64,000 bases of DNA. Source: Mesorhizobium sp. L-2-11 (lineage in GTDB: Bacteria > Pseudomonadota > Alphaproteobacteria > Rhizobiales > Rhizobiaceae). The position numbers were made by a program, and so were the translations under genes. The DNA lies in NCBI RefSeq assembly GCF_016756595.1, contig NZ_AP023257.1:4418001-4482000 (forward strand), written 5' to 3'. The notes beneath the pieces were generated by a model. That model had not been told where the DNA came from. It saw only the letters and a list, made by a program, of their open reading frames with translations, and ran no database searches. Below, piece by piece: positions 11,697-20,600 of the stretch. Each line of letters starts with the position of its first letter. Position 1 is the first letter of the stretch.

Positions 11697-12446
11697 TTAG
11701 TTAGCCTGCCGTGCCGCGACGCGGCGCATCGAAATGAGCCGGCGACGCAGGATTTCCGTGCGCATCGCCATCAGATGCAGCGCGAAGAACAGCACGGTAA
11801 AGCCCAGAGCCATCACCAGCAACGGCCGCAACAGGCTGGGATCGATGGTCGGCCCGCCGAGCCGGAACACTGAAGCCGGCTGATGCAGCGTGTTCCACCA
11901 GTCGACCGAGAATTTGATGATCGGGATGTTGATGAAGCCGACCAGGGTGATGATTGCGGCGGCCCAGGCGGCGCGCGCCGCATCGTCGAGGGCCCGCGTC
12001 AGCGCGATGATGCCGAGATACATCAGGAACAGCACGAACACCGAGGTCAGCCGCGCATCCCACACCCACCAGGTGCCCCACATCGGCTTGCCCCAGATCG
12101 AGCCGGTGATCAGCGCGAGCGCTGTAAAGACGGCGCCGATGGGTGCAGCCGATTTCAGCGCGACGTCGGCCAGCGGATGGCGCCACACCAGCGTGCCCAA
12201 TGCGGAAACCGCCATCAGCGTGAAACACATCATGGCCAGCCAGGCGAAAGGCACATGGATGTACATGATACGAACGGTGATGCCCTGCTGGAAATCCTCC
12301 GGCGCCGTGAAGCTCATGTAGAGCCCGGCGGTCAGGAGGAGCGTGGCGATGGTTGCCAGCCACGGCACCGCCTTGTCGGCCAACCCGACAAACCGCGTCG
12401 GGTTGGCGAAATCCATCCAGCCGCTGCGCGAAGTCATGTCACTCAT
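11697..12446 (-). CDS. ccmC: Cytochrome c biogenesis heme export protein CcmC
   Basis: A 249-residue integral membrane protein with about six membrane segments that presents heme to CcmE in the periplasm during c-type cytochrome maturation (system I). The tryptophan-rich heme-binding loop is clear (GTWWVWDARLTS near residues 120-131), and conserved His-containing segments flank it (IMYIHVPFAWL). Start context: ATG at 12446 soon after the tRNA-free gap from ndvA. The usual companions ccmA, ccmB, ccmD and ccmG are not beside it: ndvA lies upstream and an IS630 element downstream. Whether the rest of the operon is elsewhere or lost cannot be seen. Confidence 0.93.
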   Translation of the reverse strand: MSDMTSRSGWMDFANPTRFVGLADKAVPWLATIATLLLTAGLYMSFTAPEDFQQGITVRIMYIHVPFAWLAMMCFTLMAVSALGTLVWRHPLADVALKSAAPIGAVFTALALITGSIWGKPMWGTWWVWDARLTSVFVLFLMYLGIIALTRALDDAARAAWAAAIITLVGFINIPIIKFSVDWWNTLHQPASVFRLGGPTIDPSLLRPLLVMALGFTVLFFALHLMAMRTEILRRRLISMRRVAARQAN

Positions 12447-12507
12447 GCAGCTTTACATAAACCGGTGACAGGCTTGGGGCAACTACAGCACCGTGTCGCA
12501 GGCGGGG

Positions 12508-12556
12508 TCTTCCCTTCTCCCACAACAAATTCCCACAACAAGGGGAGAAGGGAAGA
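12508..12556 (-). terminator. Large hairpin immediately downstream of ndvA
   Basis: Perfect 14-bp arms TCTTCCCTTCTCCC (12508-12521) and GGGAGAAGGGAAGA (12543-12556), with a 21-base loop that itself holds two copies of CCCACAACAA. It starts 2 bases past the ndvA stop. There is no T run, so termination is inferred from position; it may also be a repeat element. Confidence 0.5.
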
Positions 12557-12558
12557 AC

Positions 12559-14331
12559 TCAGGCGGCCGCGTCGGTGATGGTGCGGCTGAGGCGGCGGAC
12601 TTCCTCGTCGTTGAGCAGGCCGCCGGCGCGCAGCAGGCTGGCGAAGCGGCCATTGCGCATCGACAATTCGGCGAACCCACCCATTTCGACCACCTTGCCC
12701 TTGTCCATGAAGACGACCAGATCGGCATCGCGAACGGTGGTCAGGCGGTGGGCAATGATGAAGGTGGTGCGGCCGCGCCGCAATTCGTCGATCGCTTCCT
12801 TGACGCGGTCTTCCGTCTCGACGTCAAGCGCGCTGGTCGCCTCGTCGAGCACCAGGATCGGTGAATCCTTCAGCACGGCGCGCGCGATTGCGATACGCTG
12901 GCGCTCGCCGCCCGAAAGTTGTCCACCGCGTTCGCCGACGACCGTATCGTAGCCGTTGCTCTTCGACAGGATGAAATCCTGCGCGGCAGCGGCATTGGCG
13001 GCGGCGTGGACCTCATCATAGGTCGCCTCGGCGCGCCCGACGCGGATATTGTCCTCGATCGAGCGGTTGAGCAGGCCCGCATCCTGGAACACGGTGGCGA
13101 TCGAGTGGCGCAGCGACTTGCGGGTCACCGTGCGGGTATCGATGCCATCGATCAGGATACGGCCGCTGGACGGCGAAAAGACTCGCTGCAAGAGATTGAT
13201 CAGCGTGGTCTTGCCTGCGCCCGTCGGGCCGACGATGGCCACGGTCTGGCCGGCACGGACCTCGAACGACACGTCGTTCACGCCCTGCCCCGAATTGGCG
13301 AATTCGAAGTTGACGTTTTCGAAACGCACATGACCAGTGACGTTGACCAGGTCACGCAACCCGTCCGGCTCGGCGGCGTCGGCCGCGGAGTCCTCAAGCC
13401 GATAAAATTCCTCGAGCTTGGCCCTGGCTTCCGAAATCTGGTTGGCGAAGGCCGACATCTGGTCGAGCCGGGCGATCAGCAGCGTGGCGAAGCCGGTAAA
13501 CGCGATGACGTCACCGATACGCAATTGGCCATGCATGACCAGATAGGAGCCGATCAACAGCACGACCATCATCGAAATGGTCGACGACAGGCGGTGCAGA
13601 GCGTTAGCCAACGCCCACCAGTCGAGCACCGGATACTGGGCATCAAGCAGATTCTTGACATAGCGCTTCAAGGCGTCGGTCTCGTGGCCGATGCGATTAT
13701 AGCTCTGCAGCACGGCGACATTGCTGACCGAGTCGCTCACATGCGCGAACACCTGGTGAAAGTGCCGCTCCACGGACGCCTGGCCTTCCCTGGTACGACG
13801 CATCACCAGCCGGCCGATTCCGACGTAGAGCGCGCCCAGCGCCAGCAGGACCATCGACATGCGAATATCCATGCTGAGCGCCGTCGGCACCAGCAGAACC
13901 AACGCGACAACCGTCGACAAATGCTGTCTCATGAACTCGAGCCAGAGGCTGAACAAGGTCTCGACCGCGCGCAGCAGCGTATGCAGGGAATTGGAGGTGC
14001 CGCGCTGATGATGCCACGCAAGCGGCATGGTGATCACGCGCTCGAATGACTGGCAAAGGACCTCGCTGCGCCGCGCATGGGCAAAACGGTCCGCGCCGCG
14101 CGCCACCAGGACGAAGGCGATGACGTTGAAGACGCCGATACCGGCCCATAGGCCGAGCGTCGAACAGACCGAGCCGCTATCCGATATGGCATCGATCACC
14201 CGTCCGAACATGATCGGCTCAAGGATGGCGATAATCGCAAGCGCGACATTCGCCCCACAGATAAACGCAACGCGTTTTCTGTCGGCAGCGAGATAACCGA
14301 GCGCTCTCCAATAGATTTGCAGAAGGGACAC
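12559..14331 (-). CDS. ndvA: Cyclic beta-1,2-glucan ABC exporter NdvA/ChvA
   Basis: An inner-membrane half transporter that exports cyclic beta-1,2-glucan made by NdvB to the periplasm. The N-terminal membrane domain has about six helices (residues 15-310). The ATPase domain has the Walker A GPTGAGKTTLINLL near 365, the signature LSGGERQRIAIARAV near 465 and the Walker B ILVLDEATSALD. About 590 residues, normal for the family. I prefer the GTG at 14331 because GGAG sits 8 bases upstream and the protein then begins SLLQIYWRALGYL like other NdvA proteins; a TTG at 14349 is also open in frame. ndvB lies upstream on the same strand across a 360-base gap. In rhizobia this pair is needed for hypo-osmotic adaptation and nodule invasion. 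Confidence 0.95.
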   Translation of the reverse strand: MSLLQIYWRALGYLAADRKRVAFICGANVALAIIAILEPIMFGRVIDAISDSGSVCSTLGLWAGIGVFNVIAFVLVARGADRFAHARRSEVLCQSFERVITMPLAWHHQRGTSNSLHTLLRAVETLFSLWLEFMRQHLSTVVALVLLVPTALSMDIRMSMVLLALGALYVGIGRLVMRRTREGQASVERHFHQVFAHVSDSVSNVAVLQSYNRIGHETDALKRYVKNLLDAQYPVLDWWALANALHRLSSTISMMVVLLIGSYLVMHGQLRIGDVIAFTGFATLLIARLDQMSAFANQISEARAKLEEFYRLEDSAADAAEPDGLRDLVNVTGHVRFENVNFEFANSGQGVNDVSFEVRAGQTVAIVGPTGAGKTTLINLLQRVFSPSSGRILIDGIDTRTVTRKSLRHSIATVFQDAGLLNRSIEDNIRVGRAEATYDEVHAAANAAAAQDFILSKSNGYDTVVGERGGQLSGGERQRIAIARAVLKDSPILVLDEATSALDVETEDRVKEAIDELRRGRTTFIIAHRLTTVRDADLVVFMDKGKVVEMGGFAELSMRNGRFASLLRAGGLLNDEEVRRLSRTITDAAA

Positions 14332-14691
14332 TTCAGCTACTCCGGCCAATTGTTATTGTGCACTGCATCATTTTCTGACTCGTACCCGTTGACGTGTCGC
14401 GAAACAATGCCCGTGTATCGCTTCAGTTCCCAATTCGCGAACAAAAGATGGCGACGCTGCGAAATCTGTCGTGATCACCTAACGGTTTGAGAAGAAAGGT
14501 AAAATGTCAGCCTTGCGGCAAAATCGTGGCAGGTTGGAAGCACTGCCGAAATTTTAATCAGCAACTAGCCATGTACGAATCCCAAAAGCCTGCATCGGCT
14601 TTTGGGAAATCTCATGCGCAATAGAATTGCTCGAGCAACTTTGAATAACGCACATCCTCAACATGTACAAAGACGCTCCAAATCCTTGAAG
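14332..14691. other. Intergenic region between ndvB and ndvA
   Basis: 360 bases without a convincing gene. It contains a perfect 11-bp inverted repeat (listed separately), and otherwise AT-richer sequence that could hold an ndvA promoter. I cannot point to a clear -35/-10 pair or regulator site. Confidence 0.6.
14580..14607. repeat. Perfect inverted repeat behind ndvB
   Basis: TCCCAAAAGCC (14580-14590) pairs perfectly with GGCTTTTGGGA (14597-14607) across 6 bases, about 84 bases past the ndvB stop. It may act as a terminator or processing hairpin between ndvB and ndvA, but no T tract follows in either direction. Confidence 0.6.
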
Positions 14692-17600
14692 CTACGCCGG
14701 TATCCTGACGACCAGATCGGCCTTGTCGCCGGCTTTCGGTTCGAAAGACGAAGCCTTCGTCTTTTTACCATTTACCTCGAGCGAGACGGCTTTGGCCTTC
14801 TTGTCGCGGACAACCTGAACCCTGAGCTCGGCCCCCAGCACCTTGAGCGTTGCCGCATAGCCATCCCAATGGCTGGGCAGTTTCGGCCTGAACTGGATGC
14901 GCTCGCCCCTGCGCTCGATGCCGAGGATGCCTTCGACCGCCGCGCGATAAAGCCAGCCTGCCGAGCCGGTATACCAGGTCCAGCCGCCGCGGCCGCCGTT
15001 GCCTTGCCCGGCGTAGACGTCTGCCGCGACGACATAAGGTTCGACGCGGTAGTGCTCGGCAGCGGCCTCGTCGAGCGCATGGTTGACCGGGTTGAGCATC
15101 GAGAAGCAGCGGTAGGCGTCGTCGACGCGCCCCATTTCGGCGAGCGCAATGACGAACCACGTCGCCGCGTGGGTGTACTGGCCGCCGTTTTCACGGACAC
15201 CCGGCGGGTAGCTCTTGATGTAGCCTGGGTTCTGTTCCGCCCTGGAGAAGGGCGGGGTGAAAAGCTTGACGATGTTGAGCTCGTCGTCGACGAGCATTTT
15301 CATCGCCTGCTGCATCGCCGTCGTCGATCGCGCCGGATCGCCCTCGCCCGACAGCACGCTCCACGACTGCGCAATCGAGTCGATCTTGCATTCCTGCGAG
15401 TTGCGCGACCCCAGCGGCGTGCCGTCGTCGAAGCTGCCGCGACGATACCATTCACCGTCCCAGGCCGTGCTTTCCAGCGCCCGCTTCAGCACGCTGGCGT
15501 GTTTTGTCCAGGCTTGCGCGCGCTTGGCGTCGCCTTCCGCCTTGGCGACAGCTGCAAAGTCGCCCAGCGTCTTCAGCAGGAACCAACCCAGCCAGACGCT
15601 CTCGCCCTTGCCGTGCTCGCCGACACGGTTCATGCCGTCGTTCCAGTCACCGCCGAGGATCAGCGGCAGTCCGGCGGGGCTGCTGCGCTTGATGGCAAGG
15701 TCAAGTGCGCGCGCGCAATGATCGTAAAGTGAAGCGGTCTTCTTCGATATTTCCGGGGTGAAAAAGGCGTCGTGCTCGCCTTCTTCCAGCGGCGGCCCTT
15801 CGATGAAGGGCAGTTGTTCTCTGAGGATCGCGGTATCGCCGGTCACCAGCAAATAGTGTGCCGTGGCATGGGCGAGCCAGACCACGTCGTCGGAAATCAT
15901 GGTGCGGACGCCTGCCTCGGTTCGCGGCAGCCACCAATGCTGCACGTCGCCTTCAGGGAATTGCCGCCGCGCCGCGTTGAGGATCTGGTCGCGCGCCAGT
16001 TTCGGATCATGGAGAAGCAGGGCTAGCGTGTCCTGCAACTGATCGCGGAAGCCAAAGGCGCCGCTCGCCTGGTAAAACGCCGAACGGGCGCGGATGCGGC
16101 AGGCGAGGCTCTGATAGGGAAGCCAGTGGTTGACCATCGCGTTGAGCGCCTTGTCCGGCGTCTCGACCTGGATGGTGTCGAGAAACCCTCGCCAGGTGCG
16201 TTCATTGTCAGTCAGCCGCTGATCGAAATCCCTGCCGCAGTGATGCTGTACCAGCGCGCTGGCTTCCTCGGCGGAGGCCGCATCGCCGAGCAGCCAGAGC
16301 AGCGTCACGTCGCCGCCGGCGGGAATGTCGACGTCGCGCGCAATTGCCGCACAAGGATCGTCGCCCGCCTCGACGCGGCCCGACAGGCTTGCGCCGCTGA
16401 GCACGGCTTGCGGGAGTTCGCTGGTGCCGTTTCGGCCGATGAACTCGCCGCGGTCGGCCGTCACCGAGTGTGCCGCGCCGTCGGCGGCCAGGAAGGCGAC
16501 CCGCTCGCTGAAATCGAGCCCGTAGGGATTTTGCGCCAGCAACGCGCCGGTCGCGGCATCCCGCGACGGAACGATGGTCGCCGCCGTGCGCGAACGATGG
16601 CTGCCAAGAACCCATTCCGCATAGGCGTAGACGCGCAGGCGCGCCGGCGCCGAACCGGAATTCTGGATGCGCAACCGGGAGATTTTCACCGGATCGACGG
16701 AATCCACCACATGGGTAAGGTCCATCGACAGCGGCCCGCGCTTCGAACGGAAGGTCGAAAACCCCTGCCCATGCCATGTTTCGTAGGTCATGGCGGGATC
16801 GCGGACGACGGCGGCCAGCGGCGAGAACGCCCGGCCGCCGTTATGATCGTAGATATAGATGCCCTCGCCTGGCCGGTTGGTGACCGGGTCGTTCGCCCAC
16901 GGCGTCAGTTGATAGTCGCGGCTGTTTCGGCTCCAGGTGAAGGCAGCGCCTTCAGCCGAAACGTGGAAACCGAACGAGGCGTTGGAGACGACGTTGATCC
17001 AGGGCTGCGGCGTCGTGCGCCGGCCAGCAAGGCGCACGACATAGTGACGTCCGTCGCCATCGAAGCCGCCAAAACCGTTCCACTGGTTGAGCCCGCTGCC
17101 GTCGGCGCTGCCTTCGAACGAGGCTTGCGCCCACGTCTGCGGCGCCGGCGGAGATGGCTCACGAAGCGCTGCTGCACCGGCCGGCTGCAACGCGTCCCGC
17201 GCTTGCAGCGCAGCGGCCTCGGCGCGCTCGATTTGATCGAAGATGGTGCCATTGCGCGTGTGCAGAACGACGCGAGCGGTGGCCAGCAGCGTCTTGTAGG
17301 TCGCCTCGTCCATGAGGTCGCGGCGCAACGCGAAGATGTGCTGACGGGGCCCCAGCTCCTTGCCGCGCAGGCGGCTGTTTTCGCACAGCGTCTCGACCGC
17401 CCGTTGCAGGTCCTGCACGTAGGACGAAGCCTGCTCGTTGACGACGACAAAGTCGATCATCATGCCGCGGGCGCGCATGTATTCCTGGAAACGGAGCGCC
17501 TGGGCAACGATTTCGAGATCGGCGACATCGCCGATCCTGACCAGGAAAATCGGAAAGTCGCCGGATATGCTGGTCGGCCATAGGCCCGATTGCCTACCGA

Positions 17601-20600
17601 GCCCGGAAGCGATCGATTCGGCCGGAAGCCGCAGGAACGGATCCGGATAGATCAGGTAGCGCGCCAGATTCTGCACATTGGCGGCATCGGCAAGGCTGAG
17701 ACCGAGATGCCGGGTCTGCACCTGCGAGCGGGTCCAGGCGAGCATCGCCTGGCGCGCGAAGGCTTCCGGATGATCAAGCCGCGCAATGGCTTCTTCGAGT
17801 TCGGCACGGTTGGCCCCGACGGCAGTCCAGAAGGTCAGCGATATCTTCTTGTTGGCCGGCACGCGCACCTGGCGGCGAAGTGCCGCGACCGGATCCAGCG
17901 TGAAGCCGGAATGGCCGCCAAGCCTGGCGCCGGGATCGAATGCGGCGGCCTCGGTAATGGTGCGGCCGCGGCCGATGAAGGCGCGCCGGTCGGTTTCGGC
18001 CTCGGCGTCGCGCGTCGACCCAGACGGGTCGGTGACGAAATGCACCATGGCGACATCAGGCTCGTCCGTTTCCCGCTTACGTCTGGTGGCGAAGATCGCT
18101 CCCTTATTCGCCGCGATTTCGGTTTCCACGAACATTTTCGAGAACGCCGGATGCGCGTTGTCGGAGGCCTCGGAGCCCAGTACCAGTTCAGCGAACGAGG
18201 TCACTTCGATATGCCGGTCGACCGGGCCGTCATTGTAGAGCGTCACCCGCCGGCCTTCGCCATTTCCCTCCGAAATGACGATGCATTCGACCTCCGAACG
18301 AAGTGATCCCACTGACTTGACGAAGCTCGCCTTGTCGTCGGAGAACAGCGTCCGCACCTCTTCGTGGATGGCACGCTTCGGCTCGGCGGTGGCCGACCAC
18401 CAGTCGCCGGTGCCGGAGTCGCGCAGGAAGATATAGGAGCCAAGCCGATCCTCGGTCGGATCCGGCTGCCAGCGCGTGACGGCGAGCTCGCCCCAGCGAC
18501 TGTAGCCGGAGCCGGTCGCGGTAACCATGACCGAGTAGCGGCCATTGGACATGACGCTGGTCGAACGCAGCGCCTTGAGCGGGTTGAGCACGATGCGCGT
18601 ATCGGGGCTCTCGGCTTCCGTTTCGTCCTTCGACCGCTCGTCGGCCTCGGTCCTGACGGTGGCGGTCGGGATGTCGCGCGGCGCTCTTTCCTGCAGCAGC
18701 AGCTCGGCCGACTCGATCACCGGATCGCTGTGGAAGCGGTCGCGCAGGCGTCCTTCGAAGATGGCGTCGGCGACGGCGGCGATCGACATGCCGGAATGGT
18801 GGGCCATGTAATTCAGCACGACGACATGGTCAGTGCCCTCCGGCACGCGTTGCGGCGTGAAATCGACCGCGTCGTAGAAGCCGTGCCGGCCAAGGGCGCC
18901 GAGCCGCCTCAGCCTGGCCAGATTCTGCACCGATTCACGCGGGGTGAACTGCGCCGCCAGCACGGTCGCGTAAGGGGCAATCACCGTGTTCTGGCCAAGA
19001 CCTCGCTTCAGGCCCAGACCAGGCACGCCGAAATTGGTGTACTGGTAGGTCAGTTCGCGATCGCGGGCGTTGTAGGCCGCTTCCGAAATCCCCCAGGGCA
19101 CGTTCTTCGAGCGGCCGTACTGGATCTGGCGCTTGATGATGAGCTTGCTGGTCTGGTTGAGGATGCTGCCTTGCGGCTCCTTCATCACCAGCGGCGGCAT
19201 CAAATACTCGAACATCGAGCCGGACCAGGACATCAGCGCGCCCTTGAACCCGATCTCGACGATCGGCCGTCCGAGGTGGAACCAGTGCTCCGTCGGCAGA
19301 TCGCCCTTGGCTATGGCGAACAGGCTGGTCAGCCGCGCCTCGGAAGCCAGCAGGTCGTAGCAGCTTTCATCGAGCTGATGCTCCTCGACCCGGTAGCCGA
19401 TCGACAGAAGCTTGCGTTCCTTGCGCATGAGGAAGGAGAAATCCATCTCGAAGGCAAAGCGGCGCGTGCGCTCGCGCAACGACAGAAGCTTGGCCCGCAG
19501 CGCCTCGACGGCATTGTCGTCGCTATGCGCGTCATGGACATGCGCTTCGCAGGTGGCTTCCAGTCTCGCCGCCCAATCGGCGATGGTGTCGCTCTGCGTC
19601 GATGCGGCCTCAGTATGGATAGCAATGGCGAGCTTGCGGATCTCGCCGGCCAGAACGGCCAGGTTGATGGTGCGGATCGACGCCATCTCGGGCTGTGCCT
19701 TGATCGATTCGACCGCGCGTCGCATGCCGTCGAGGCGATCGGCAAGTCGCTGGCGCAACGGCCGCAACTGGCGGCGGTCGTCAGGCAACTCCGCCAGGCT
19801 TTCGTCGAGGATCGTCACCGTATCGAGGATACCCTCAAAGTCGCCCTGAAGGTGGACTGCAGGCGCTTCCGCCCATTCGGCACACGCTGCCGCCACTGCA
19901 ACCAGATGGCCGGCGAGATTGCCACTATCGACGGCGGAAATGTACAGCGGATAGAGCGGCTTCAGCGTCGTCGTATCATACCAGTTGAAGAGATGGCCGC
20001 GCTCACGCGGCATGCTCTCGATCGTCGACATCGTGGCGTCGATGCGGGTGGTGGCGTCGGACAGGCTGATCCAGCCGAAATCGCGGGCCGAAACCACTGA
20101 CAGGAGATAGACGCCGATATTGGTCGGCGAGGTGCGAGGCGCCACGACAGGCGCCGGACTTTCCTGGAAATTGTCGGGCGGCAGATTGTGATGCTCGGCT
20201 GTCACGAAGGTCTCGAAATAATGCCATGTGCGCCGCGCAATCGTGCGCAGCACATGGATGTCGGCCGCCGATATGCGCAAACGGTCCTCGGTTTCGGCCG
20301 AGCGGCTGATAAAGAAGGCGAAGGCCGGCGAGCCGATCCAGAACAGCGCGAAAAAGAAGGCGACGAAAGCTCCGGTGGAATCGGCCACAACAGGGATGGC
20401 GAGGCCGACGACGCCGACGATCACCGCGCCGTACATCATGCCGTAATAGGAGCCGAGATCGTTGTCGCCGTTCTTGTGGGCCTGCGAGGCAGTGCGCCAT
20501 TCGAGCAAGTTCTTGCGGCTGACGAACAGGCGGTAGAGCGTGCGAATGATGGCATCGCCCATCATCCAGGCCAGATGCGCCATCAGCACGATCTTCAGAG

